This document shows positions 1 to 6,864 of a DNA stretch of 9,254 nt, one piece after another. Positions within the stretch are counted from its first letter, which is position 1. Each line of letters opens with the position of its first letter. The DNA comes from Polyangiaceae bacterium. Lineage in GTDB: Bacteria; Myxococcota_A; Polyangia; Polyangiales; Polyangiaceae. Location: assembly GCA_025934595.1 (NCBI GenBank), contig JAICXU010000072.1:1-9254 (forward strand), read 5' to 3'. The notes under the pieces were generated by a model. It was not told where the DNA came from. It searched no databases and saw only the letters and a program-made list of their open reading frames with translations. Made by a program: the position numbers and the translations under genes.

Positions 1-1083
1 AAGCTCGCGGACGCCGCGGATGATCTCGACGTCGAGCATGCCGTCCGTTTGATCAAGGACGGGCTCGATCTCGCGGCGCGCTTCGAAGCGCGCGGGCTAG
101 GGTGGCGACCGACGCCGTCGGATTTCGCGGTCGACGAATCCGGAAAGCTCACGCTCGTCGAGCGGCGTGGCGTGTTTCCCCTGGAATATCCCGAGCGATT
201 CAACGCCGACCCGCTGCTCGTCGCGCTCGGCGCGAATCTCGTTCCGAATCCGCTCGGCATCGCGCCGCCGGCGCTCGTGCATCTCCTCTTGCCGCGAAAG
301 GTCTCTTCGAAGAACGTGCTCGGAGTCGACGAGGCACGGAGAGCGATCGACGCGATCGACATGAAGCCGCCGCCGGCGGTCGCGAGCGCCGGTCTCTCCG
401 ACGCCGGCCTGTGGCGCGATCACAACGACGATGTCGCCAGCGCGATCGACGGCGGCACACGCGGCACTGCGATGTGGCATGCGCTCGTCGTCTGCGACGG
501 CGTCTCGTCGGTACCGCACGCGGCGGGTGCGGCTGCCGTCGCCGCACGGGCCGCGCGTGACGAAATCGCACGAAGCGCCGACACCGCCGAAGCCCAACAC
601 GTGGTCGCGTTCGGCGTCAAAGCGGCGGACATCGCCGTGCGCAAGCTCGCGAGCGAGGTCGGCTCCGCGCTCGGCACCACGATCGTGTGCGCGTTCGTTC
701 GCGGCGACGAGGTCGCCGTCGGTTGGGTCGGCGACAGTCGCGCGTATCTCGTCACCGAAGACGGCGAGGAGCTCCTCACGAGCGACCACGCCGTCGAGCG
801 CGAGCTCACGTCGTGTCTCGGCATGGTCGATTCGGAAGGAAGAGACGCGCCTGTCGTCGCCGACGTCACGGTGCGGCGCGTGGGGCGTGAGGCCACCGTC
901 GTGGCATGCACCGACGGGCTCTGGAATTATTTCCCGTCCGCCAGCGCGATCGCGCGGCTCACGAGAAATGTGCATAATGCACATAAAAATGCCATGATTT
1001 GCGCGCGTTTTTTGATCAATTCTGCGCTCGCATCTGGAGGCGGCGACAACGTCGGCGTTGCCGTGCATCGGCGTGGAGGCTGA
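1..1083 (+). CDS. PP2C-family Ser/Thr protein phosphatase, 5' truncated
   Basis: Predicted metal-dependent protein phosphatase that removes phosphate from Ser/Thr, probably cytosolic because no signal peptide or membrane segment is visible in the part seen. Frame 1 is open from the first base, so the true start lies upstream; the TTG at 49 is an unlikely start. The PP2C motifs appear in order: RDHNDD (bases 415-432, the R-x-x-N-x-D metal motif), CDG (493-501), GTT (673-681), VGDSRAY (727-747), TSDHA (near 778), TDGLW (910-924) and GGDN (1039-1050). The metal-ligand aspartates at 430, 496, 913 and 1045 are all present, so the enzyme should be active. About 120 residues precede the catalytic domain and do not match PP2C; they weakly resemble a kinase C-lobe. 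Such phosphatases usually oppose Hanks-type kinases, but no kinase is visible in the window. The family call is firm; the substrate is unknown. Confidence 0.9.
   Translation, partial: KLADAADDLDVEHAVRLIKDGLDLAARFEARGLGWRPTPSDFAVDESGKLTLVERRGVFPLEYPERFNADPLLVALGANLVPNPLGIAPPALVHLLLPRKVSSKNVLGVDEARRAIDAIDMKPPPAVASAGLSDAGLWRDHNDDVASAIDGGTRGTAMWHALVVCDGVSSVPHAAGAAAVAARAARDEIARSADTAEAQHVVAFGVKAADIAVRKLASEVGSALGTTIVCAFVRGDEVAVGWVGDSRAYLVTEDGEELLTSDHAVERELTSCLGMVDSEGRDAPVVADVTVRRVGREATVVACTDGLWNYFPSASAIARLTRNVHNAHKNAMICARFLINSALASGGGDNVGVAVHRRGG
968..984. repeat. Perfect 17-bp palindrome (8+1+8) in an AT-rich patch
   Basis: ATGTGCAT at 968-975 and its exact reverse complement ATGCACAT at 977-984 are separated by one base. 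The surrounding 60 bases (961-1020) are about 37% GC by my count, against about 67% for the preceding 60. The palindrome lies inside the 3' end of the phosphatase gene, between the TDGLW and GGDN motifs, where the protein is not strongly conserved. The patch uses codons that are uncommon elsewhere here (AGA, AAT, CAT, TTG). Size and symmetry suit a dimeric HTH regulator site about 125 bp upstream of the DUF885 gene start. It is not a terminator, since no T-run follows directly. The regulatory role is inferred. Confidence 0.45.
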
Positions 1084-1108
1084 GAAATTCTTGGTGTAAC
1101 GTGCGCGC

Positions 1109-2905
1109 ATGCGCATTCGTCACGCCTCGCTCTTCGTGCTGCTCACGCTCTCGGCTGTCGCCTGTGGAGGCGAGCCGCCGGCCGCGCCGCCTCCCGCGCC
1201 GGTGATGAACGGACCGAAGCCCGTCATTCGCGACACGCCGCCGACGCCCGCGCCGAACGCAGACGACGGGGCGATCGACAAGGCCGCGCAAGCGTACGTC
1301 GATCTCGTGCTCGACATCTCTCCGGAGAGCGCGACGGGGCTCGGCCTTCATGCGCGAGACGGGCTGCTCGATGATCGGTCGCTCGAGGGTTACGAAAAGA
1401 ACACGCAAAAAGAAGAAGCGATGCTGAAGGATCTGCAAACGCGGTTTGCGAATCCGAACGCGTCGATGCGCGCGAAGACGGATCTCGAGATCCTCGAGCA
1501 CACGCTGGAGGTCGACGTTCGCATGCGCCGCGAGGTGAAGCCGCTCGTCACGCAACCCGACGCGTATTGCGGACCCATGAACGCGATCTTCTGGATGACG
1601 GCGCGCGAATATGCGCCGGCGCCGGAGCGCGCGGAGAATGTGCTCGCACGCATGGAAAAAATTCCGAAGATGCTCGAAGGCGCGAAGCTGAATCTCCAAA
1701 ATCCGCCGAAGGTGTGGACCGAGATCGGCATCGAGTCGGCAGAAGGCGCGAAGACGTTTTTCGACGATCAACGCTCGTTCCTGAAGACGGCGTTGCCGGA
1801 CGCGAGTGAGCGTATCGAGAAGGCAATCAAGCGCGCGCGCGAGGCGTATCTCGCGTACGCCGCGTTTCTCAAGAAGGACGTGCTGCCGAAATCGAACGGC
1901 AACTACGCGGCGGGGAAGCCTCTCTTCGAGTTCTTGCTCCATGAAAATTACTTTTTGACCGAGGACTCGGATGCCGTTCTCGCTCGAGGAAAAAAGGTCT
2001 TCGACGACACGTTGAAGCAGCTCGACGAGACGGCGAAGAAGATCGATCCGAAAGCGAAGAATTGGTTCGCGGTGACGGCGCAGGTGAAGAAAAATCATCC
2101 CACCGCCGCGGATTTGATCCCGTCGTACGACCGTGAGGTGAAACGCGCGCGCAAATTCCTCGCCGACAAAGACGCCGTCGAGTTTCCGCCGGGCGACGAC
2201 TGTGAGGTCGTCGAGACGCCGCCGTTCCAGCGCGCCACGATCAGCGCCGCCTACGATCAGCCGCCGCCGTTCGACCCGGTGACGAAAGGCTTCTTCTTCG
2301 TGACGCCGGTGGATCCGAAAAAGTCGAAGGCGGAGCAAGAGGAGATGCTCCGCGAAAATGATCACGGCGATCAAGTCGACACCGCCGTCCACGAGACGTA
2401 TCCGGGCCATCACCTGCAGCTCTCGTTCGCGCGCATGAACACGTCGCTCGCGCGCAAAGCCACGTCGAACTCGACCGCCACGTCTCTGTTTGCCGAAGGC
2501 TGGGGCCTCTATTCCGAAGAGCTCATGAACGAGCTCGGTTACTACACGCCGGAAGAGCGGCTCATGCAGCTCGAATGGACGCTCGTGCGCGCGGCGCGGA
2601 TCATCATCGACGTCGGCCTCCACACGCAGGGCATGAAGTTCGAGGACGCGGTGAAGATCCTCACCGACCAAGTACACCTCGAGAAGACGCTCGCGCTCTC
2701 CGAAGTGAAGCGATACACGGAGTCGCCTACGCAACCGCTCTCGTACTTGATCGGACGCGAGAAGATTTTCGATTTGCGTGCAAAGTACAAGGACAAGATG
2801 GGCGCGAATTATTCGCTGAAGAAATTCCATACGGAGCTGCTCTCGCACGGGAGCATCGTGCCGGGTCTCATCGAGCGAGAGATGTTCGGGAGCAGCGTGA
2901 AGTAA
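1109..2905 (+). CDS. DUF885-family lipoprotein, predicted zinc metallopeptidase
   Basis: Predicted envelope-anchored metallopeptidase of the DUF885 family (PF05960/COG4805). The first 19 residues form a lipoprotein signal: basic start, hydrophobic core, then a lipobox ending A-V-A-C with Cys19 as the lipid site. A Pro/Ala-rich linker follows to about residue 50, then a mostly helical domain. The family's metal motif HETYPGHH is at residues 428-435, and AEGWG, with the presumed third ligand Glu463, is at 462-466. The C-terminal stretch around 545-595 (YLIGREKIF, HGSIVPGLIEREMF) is also typical of the family. The length of 598 residues is normal and nothing looks broken. It starts 25 bp after the phosphatase stop, with no Shine-Dalgarno at useful spacing; GGAGG at 1075-1079 is too far away. 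The substrate is unknown; peptide degradation at the cell surface or in the periplasm is inferred. Confidence 0.92.
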   Translation: MRIRHASLFVLLTLSAVACGGEPPAAPPPAPVMNGPKPVIRDTPPTPAPNADDGAIDKAAQAYVDLVLDISPESATGLGLHARDGLLDDRSLEGYEKNTQKEEAMLKDLQTRFANPNASMRAKTDLEILEHTLEVDVRMRREVKPLVTQPDAYCGPMNAIFWMTAREYAPAPERAENVLARMEKIPKMLEGAKLNLQNPPKVWTEIGIESAEGAKTFFDDQRSFLKTALPDASERIEKAIKRAREAYLAYAAFLKKDVLPKSNGNYAAGKPLFEFLLHENYFLTEDSDAVLARGKKVFDDTLKQLDETAKKIDPKAKNWFAVTAQVKKNHPTAADLIPSYDREVKRARKFLADKDAVEFPPGDDCEVVETPPFQRATISAAYDQPPPFDPVTKGFFFVTPVDPKKSKAEQEEMLRENDHGDQVDTAVHETYPGHHLQLSFARMNTSLARKATSNSTATSLFAEGWGLYSEELMNELGYYTPEERLMQLEWTLVRAARIIIDVGLHTQGMKFEDAVKILTDQVHLEKTLALSEVKRYTESPTQPLSYLIGREKIFDLRAKYKDKMGANYSLKKFHTELLSHGSIVPGLIEREMFGSSVK

Positions 2906-2929
2906 CGACAGCGGGACGAATCGCGTCCG

Positions 2930-2959
2930 TTGGCGTCCACTTGCCTGGACTGATATCTT
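2930..2959 (+). promoter_or_regulatory. Candidate sigma-70-type promoter for the Cys-rich protein gene
   Basis: TTGGCG at 2930-2935 and TATCTT at 2954-2959 are separated by 18 bp, each matching four of six or so consensus bases. The -10-like box ends 7 bases before the ATG at 2967, so transcription would begin at or next to the start codon and the mRNA would be leaderless or nearly so. No strong Shine-Dalgarno is present in between, which fits that reading. Predicted by eye only. Confidence 0.35.
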
Positions 2960-2966
2960 TCGAGAA

Positions 2967-3800
2967 ATGAGGCGGCCGGGGGCTCGCGGTGCGATCTTCC
3001 TCGGCGCGGTCGCGATCGCGTTCCTCGTCGCGGTCGACTCGTGCGCGGTCGATCCCTATCTGATGTGCGGAGACGCGTGCGATGACGGAGGCACGGTCGA
3101 CGCAGCCGTTGATTCATCCGATTCAGGCGCGTGCATCGCAGATGCATCCGCAGGAAGCGCCGCATTTTTTTGCAGCGGCGCGCCCGTGTGCATCGACGCC
3201 GGGGCTCCGGGCGGAAACTGCAACACGCTCACGAATCCGGACACCGGACAGACGACCGACTGCGGCAGCTGCCTCGATCCGGGGTTCACGTGCACGAGCA
3301 ACACGTGTGGTTGCGCGGGAATCACGTGCGGATCGTCATGTTGCACCGGCACAGAGGTGTGCGACACGACGAGCAGTCAGTGCTGCACGCGCGAATCGAC
3401 CGCTGCGGCATGCGGCACGAAATGCGACAGCAACGTCCAAGACAACTGCCACACGACCGTGTCATGTGGCGCATGCGCGAACGGTTACTCGTGCTCCGCG
3501 AGCGCCTGCACGTGCACGTCGGGGGTAGTCTGCGGCAGCGCCTGCTGCGGGAGTGCTTCGGACGTGTGCCATCCGACCGGCACTTGCTGCGCGCCCAATT
3601 CGACGTCGACGACATGCGGCGGCGGCTGCGGAAATCCCGTCGTGAACAACTGCGGCGAGAACGTCAACTGCGGTGCGTGCTCCACTGGAGAGGTCTGCAA
3701 AGCGGCGGGGGGATGCGCATGCGGCACGCTAGGCGTGGTCACTTGCCTCCAAGGTCAGACCTGCAACATCAACGGTGCCAGCAGCGGCTCGTGCACCTGA
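2967..3800 (+). CDS. Exported cysteine-rich repeat protein, unknown function
   Basis: I do not recognise a named family. The 277-residue protein begins with an arginine-rich N-terminus and a hydrophobic segment at about residues 9-23, so it should enter the Sec pathway. Cys26 follows within V-D-S-C; Asp at -2 is a poor lipobox residue, so lipidation is uncertain. A short Asp/Ser/Ala-rich linker (about 35-63) resembles linkers common in myxobacterial surface proteins. I count 43 cysteines (about 15%), often in CC and CxxC arrangements, implying many disulfides outside the cytoplasm. Residues 98-233 are two 68-residue repeats with nearly in-register cysteines, and a partial third copy follows. 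The start ATG is supported by the signal sequence directly behind it. It lies 61 bp after the metallopeptidase gene and 87 bp before proS, so it is probably its own transcript. A structural or adhesive surface role is only a guess. Confidence 0.8.
   Translation: MRRPGARGAIFLGAVAIAFLVAVDSCAVDPYLMCGDACDDGGTVDAAVDSSDSGACIADASAGSAAFFCSGAPVCIDAGAPGGNCNTLTNPDTGQTTDCGSCLDPGFTCTSNTCGCAGITCGSSCCTGTEVCDTTSSQCCTRESTAAACGTKCDSNVQDNCHTTVSCGACANGYSCSASACTCTSGVVCGSACCGSASDVCHPTGTCCAPNSTSTTCGGGCGNPVVNNCGENVNCGACSTGEVCKAAGGCACGTLGVVTCLQGQTCNINGASSGSCT
3258..3776 (+). repeat. Tandem 68-residue cysteine repeats (2 full, 1 partial)
   Basis: Within the Cys-rich protein, residues 98-165 (3258-3461) and 166-233 (3462-3665) are each exactly 68 long, and a third copy starts at residue 234 and fades by about 270. 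Twelve or so of the fourteen cysteines per unit fall at identical or one-off positions: 2, 5, 11/12, 16/17, 18/19, 24, 28, 29, 35/36, 42, 43, 52, 56 and 64. Shared non-Cys anchors include CGxC at the unit start, CGSxCC near position 24 and S-T before Cys52. At nucleotide level the copies are well diverged, so this is an old duplication maintained at protein level, not a recent slippage product. Confidence 0.8.
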
Positions 3801-3887
3801 CGATCGCGGCGCCGCTTCATCATCACAGGGAAAAATACGGCACGAGCGCAGCCGGCGCTCCTTGGGATGTGGTAAACGCGTGAGGCC

Positions 3888-5630
3888 ATGCTTTGGTCTC
3901 GCGCTCTCATTCCCACCGTCAAAGAAGCACCGGCCGACGCCACGAGCGCCAGCCACATTTTCCTCACGCGTGCCGGCTACATCCGCAAGGTCGGCGCGGG
4001 CATGTACGATTTTTTGCCGCTCGGCGTGAAGGTCCTCAAAAACGTCGAAGCGATCGTACGCCGCGAGATGAATCGCGCGGGCGCGCTCGAAGTGCTGATG
4101 CCGCAGCTCCTGCCGGGCGAGTACTTCAAAGAGACCGGCCGCTGGGATCTCTACGGTGACGTGCTCTTTCGGTTGAAGGATCGCAAGGGCGGAGATTTCA
4201 ATCTCGGCCCCACGCACGAAGAGATCATCACCGACATCGCACGCCGCGAGATCCGCAGCTACCGCGACATGCCGAAGAACCTCTATCAAATCCAAACCAA
4301 GTTCCGCGACGAGCCTCGGCCGCGCGGAGGTCTGCTTCGCTGCCGTGAGTTCTCGATGAAGGACGCGTACTCGTTCGACGTCGACGAAGAGTCGGCGAAG
4401 AAGAGCTACGAAGAGATGCGTGTAGCTTACAACAAGATTTTCACGCAAATGGGCCTGAATTTCCGCATGGTCGCGGCCGACTCCGGCGCCATCGGCGGAA
4501 ACACGAGCGCGGAGTTCCAGGTGCTCGTCGACTCCGGCGAGGACGCGATCGTCGTGTGCGACACGTGCGATTACGCCGCGAACGTCGAGGTCGCGTCCGC
4601 CGCCGCGAAGCCCGCGAAGGTGAGCGAAGCCGCCACCACCGTTCGTCTCGCCGACAAACAAAAGGTGCACACGCCCGGACACGGATCGATCGAGGACATC
4701 ACGAAGTTCTTGAAGGTGTCCGCCCCGGAGATGCTCAAATCGCTCGTGTACGTCGCGGGCAAGGACGCGGTGCTCGTCGTCGTGCGCGGCGATCATGAAG
4801 TGAACGAGATCCGCGTCGCGCGACTCCTCGGCGTGAACGAGGTGTTTCTCGCGAGCGACGCCGAGGTCGAGCGAGCCACGGGAGCGAAGGTCGGATTCGC
4901 GGGGCCCGTCGGGTTCAAAGGTCGCGTGCTCGTCGATCGCGCGGCGTCACTCGTCGTCAACGGAGCGACGGGCGCAAACGAAACCGACTATCACTTCACG
5001 GGCGTGAATTTCAGTCGCGACTACGAAGGCGAGGTCGTCGACGTCCGGCTCGCCGCGAACGGCGACCTCTGCCCGAACTGCGCGAACGCCGGAAAAAACG
5101 GCAAATTGACGCTCTACAAAGGCATCGAGGCCGGCCACATCTTCATCCTCGGAACGAAATACAGCACCGCGATGAGCGCGAGCTTTTTGGATCCCGCGCA
5201 AGAGAAGAAGCCGATCGTGATGGGCTGCTACGGCATCGGCGTGTCGCGTCTCGTCGCCACGATCGTCGAGCAACATCACGACGCCGAAGGTATCTCGTGG
5301 CCGTGGCGCATCGCTCCTTATCACGTCGAGATCGTGTCGATCGGAAAGGACGCGGCCGTGCTCGAAGCGGCGACGAAGCTCTATGCCGATCTGCAAGCGC
5401 GCGGCGTCGAGGTCTTGTGGGACGATCGCGACGAGCGCCCGGGCGTGAAATTCAAAGACGCTGATCTCATCGGAATTCCGCTTCGCGTCACCGTCGGCGG
5501 CAAAGGTCTCGCGGCGGGCAACGTGGAAGTGAAGCCGCGCACCGAGCTCGATCCGAAAAAGGCGGAGCTCGTTCCCGTTGCATCGGCCGCGCAAATCATC
5601 GCCGACCGCGTCCACGCCGCGCTCGCGTAG
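3888..5630 (+). CDS. proS: Prolyl-tRNA synthetase, bacterial type with editing domain
   Basis: Charges tRNA-Pro with proline in the cytosol. The 580-residue protein has the bacterial (ProS type 1) layout. The N-terminus (KEAPADATSASH, LTRAGYIRKVGAGMY) aligns with known ProRS starts and fixes the ATG at 3888. GPTHEE is at residues 107-112, and class II motif 2 (FRDEPRPRGG through REFSMKDAYSFD) spans 139-164. The YbaK-like editing insertion runs from about 225 to 405 and includes LVVVRGDHEVNE (296-307), so clearing of mischarged Ala-tRNA-Pro is expected. Motif 3 (GCYGIGVSRL) is at 446-455, and the anticodon-binding domain fills 472-580. CDTC (224-227) and CPNC (395-398) flank the insertion and may bind zinc. 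No T-box-like leader is visible in the 87 bp upstream. It probably heads a three-gene unit, with the hydrolase 14 bp downstream. Confidence 0.98.
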   Translation: MLWSRALIPTVKEAPADATSASHIFLTRAGYIRKVGAGMYDFLPLGVKVLKNVEAIVRREMNRAGALEVLMPQLLPGEYFKETGRWDLYGDVLFRLKDRKGGDFNLGPTHEEIITDIARREIRSYRDMPKNLYQIQTKFRDEPRPRGGLLRCREFSMKDAYSFDVDEESAKKSYEEMRVAYNKIFTQMGLNFRMVAADSGAIGGNTSAEFQVLVDSGEDAIVVCDTCDYAANVEVASAAAKPAKVSEAATTVRLADKQKVHTPGHGSIEDITKFLKVSAPEMLKSLVYVAGKDAVLVVVRGDHEVNEIRVARLLGVNEVFLASDAEVERATGAKVGFAGPVGFKGRVLVDRAASLVVNGATGANETDYHFTGVNFSRDYEGEVVDVRLAANGDLCPNCANAGKNGKLTLYKGIEAGHIFILGTKYSTAMSASFLDPAQEKKPIVMGCYGIGVSRLVATIVEQHHDAEGISWPWRIAPYHVEIVSIGKDAAVLEAATKLYADLQARGVEVLWDDRDERPGVKFKDADLIGIPLRVTVGGKGLAAGNVEVKPRTELDPKKAELVPVASAAQIIADRVHAALA

Positions 5631-5644
5631 AAGAAGATCGATTC

Positions 5645-6358
5645 ATGTCCCGTCGCGACTTGCCGCCGGTCCCGGAGAATCCGGAAAAGTCGCCGCCGGT
5701 CATGTTGAAAGGCGAGTCGGCGATCACGATCGATGGCCTGCCCGGCGAGCCTTCGCTCGAAGCGCGGATCTTCGTTCCGGAGGATCCGGCGCGCACGGTC
5801 GTGATCTGTCATCCGCATCCTCTCTACGGAGGCACGATGCACTCGGCGGTGCCGCTCGCGATCACGAAGGTGCTCGGTGAAAAAGGAGAAGGCAAGGTCG
5901 CGACGCTCCGATTCAACTACCGCGGCGTCGGCACGAGCGAGGGCAGCTACGACGAAGGGCGAGGCGAGATGCTCGACGTGCGCGCTGCGATCCGCGCGCT
6001 CCGAGCGAGAGCACCGAGCGCGAAGATGAGCGTGTGCGGATATTCGTTCGGCACGTTCGTCGGCCTTCGTGCGGCGGCGATCGAGCGCGGCGTCGAACGC
6101 GTCGCGCTCGTCGCGCCGGCGGTGCGCATTTTCGATTTCGTGAAAGAAGACGCCACCGGTGCGGGCGCGAAATTGGCTATTTTCATAGGGGATCGCGACG
6201 AGTTCTGCGATCTCGACGAGGCGCGAGAGCTGGCGAGCGTCATCGACGCACCGCTCGAAATTTTTCCCGAAAGCGATCACTATTTCATCAGGTCGCGACG
6301 TAAGCTCGCGGAGAGAGTGGCGCCGTTCTTGGCGCCGGAGATCGAGCGAGCCCCATGA
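5645..6358 (+). CDS. Alpha/beta hydrolase (COG2945-like)
   Basis: A 237-residue serine hydrolase of the dienelactone-hydrolase-like group, most like COG2945. HPHPLYGGTM (residues 56-65) would form the oxyanion-hole region, and FNYRGVGTSEG (90-100) is the conserved strand-loop. The nucleophile elbow GYSFG puts Ser134 in place. IGDRDEFCD (181-189) supplies the acid (Asp183 or Asp185), and Asp211-His212 in ESDHYF supplies the histidine, so the triad looks complete. No signal peptide is visible, so it should be cytosolic. It begins 14 bp after proS with a weak purine-rich stretch (GAAGAAGA) ahead of the ATG, and its TGA overlaps the next gene's ATG, so it is very likely co-transcribed and partly translationally coupled. 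The substrate is unknown; ester or thioester cleavage is the family expectation. Confidence 0.88.
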   Translation: MSRRDLPPVPENPEKSPPVMLKGESAITIDGLPGEPSLEARIFVPEDPARTVVICHPHPLYGGTMHSAVPLAITKVLGEKGEGKVATLRFNYRGVGTSEGSYDEGRGEMLDVRAAIRALRARAPSAKMSVCGYSFGTFVGLRAAAIERGVERVALVAPAVRIFDFVKEDATGAGAKLAIFIGDRDEFCDLDEARELASVIDAPLEIFPESDHYFIRSRRKLAERVAPFLAPEIERAP

Positions 6359-6852
6359 AAAAGATCCACGCCCCGTCTGGACGCGCGTCGAGCTTGCGCG
6401 CTCGATTCGCTCTATCTCTTGCCGCGCTCGGGCTCGCCGCGGTCGGATGCCATTCGTCGTCTTCCGGCAACGTGCCCGACGGCGGAACTCCGGGCGGAGG
6501 ATCCTGTACCGACCCGTCGACGTGTCAGGGCTACGGCAACCTCTGCTACCAGAGCGTCACGTGCGACAACGGGAAATGCGCGTTCAAGCTGCAGGACTAC
6601 GGATTCGTATTGCCGGCGTCGCAGCAAACTCCCGCGGACTGCCAGTACGTCGCGTGCGACGGCTTCGGCGGCGCGAAAGCGATCCCCGACGACAACGATC
6701 GACCCGACGCCGGCCCCTGCAAAATCATTTTCTGCATCGAGGGACAACAGCATGCACCGCAACCCCTCAGCGACGGTACGGCGTGCGGACCCGACGGCGG
6801 CATGATGTGCAGCGCCGGAGAGTGCGTGCCGAAGACCGGCGGCGATCGCTAG
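6355..6852 (+). CDS. Small cysteine-rich lipoprotein, unknown function
   Basis: A 165-residue protein with no recognised family. Residues 1-32 are a lipoprotein signal: basic N-region, hydrophobic core LSLAALGLAAV, lipobox ending A-V-G-C with Cys32. A Ser/Gly/Pro linker follows. The mature part has 12 further cysteines, mostly spaced 4-8 apart in two clusters (about residues 50-75 and 96-160), suggesting six disulfides. The C-terminal pattern LSDGTAC, then CSAGECVP, recurs in my memory of myxobacterial secreted proteins, but I cannot name a domain. It starts inside the hydrolase stop (ATGA, 4-bp overlap), so it is probably the last gene of the proS unit. The start is supported because the signal peptide directly follows it. 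It converges on the helicase gene with 12 bp between stops and no clear terminator. Confidence 0.82.
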   Translation: MKKIHAPSGRASSLRARFALSLAALGLAAVGCHSSSSGNVPDGGTPGGGSCTDPSTCQGYGNLCYQSVTCDNGKCAFKLQDYGFVLPASQQTPADCQYVACDGFGGAKAIPDDNDRPDAGPCKIIFCIEGQQHAPQPLSDGTACGPDGGMMCSAGECVPKTGGDR

Positions 6853-6864
6853 AACGTCTTCTCG

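Noticed and set aside
49..51. TTG at 49 as the start of the phosphatase
   Set aside because: The frame is open back to base 1 with coding-like sequence and no ribosome-binding site precedes the TTG, so the gene more likely begins upstream of the window.
341..360. Frequent CGATCG-type words across the window, considered as a repeat family
   Set aside because: They are scattered in all genes and follow from codon preference and genome word bias; no ordered array or spacing was found.
1016..2848. A 610-codon open frame on the minus strand opposite the metallopeptidase gene
   Set aside because: The plus-strand gene has a signal peptide and the complete DUF885 motifs; the antisense product is an Arg-rich shadow.
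2914..2928. Stem GGACG / CGTCC after the metallopeptidase gene, considered as a terminator
   Set aside because: The stem is only 5 bp and no T-run follows.
3165..3171. T7 tract in the Cys-rich gene as a possible phase-variation switch
   Set aside because: A similar T7 run lies in the helicase gene near 8524, the tract is short, and the frame is intact; nothing else points to switching.
3806..3815. GCGGCGCCGC palindrome just after the Cys-rich gene, considered as a terminator
   Set aside because: There is no loop to allow a hairpin and no T-run follows; a 10-bp GC palindrome is common in such DNA.
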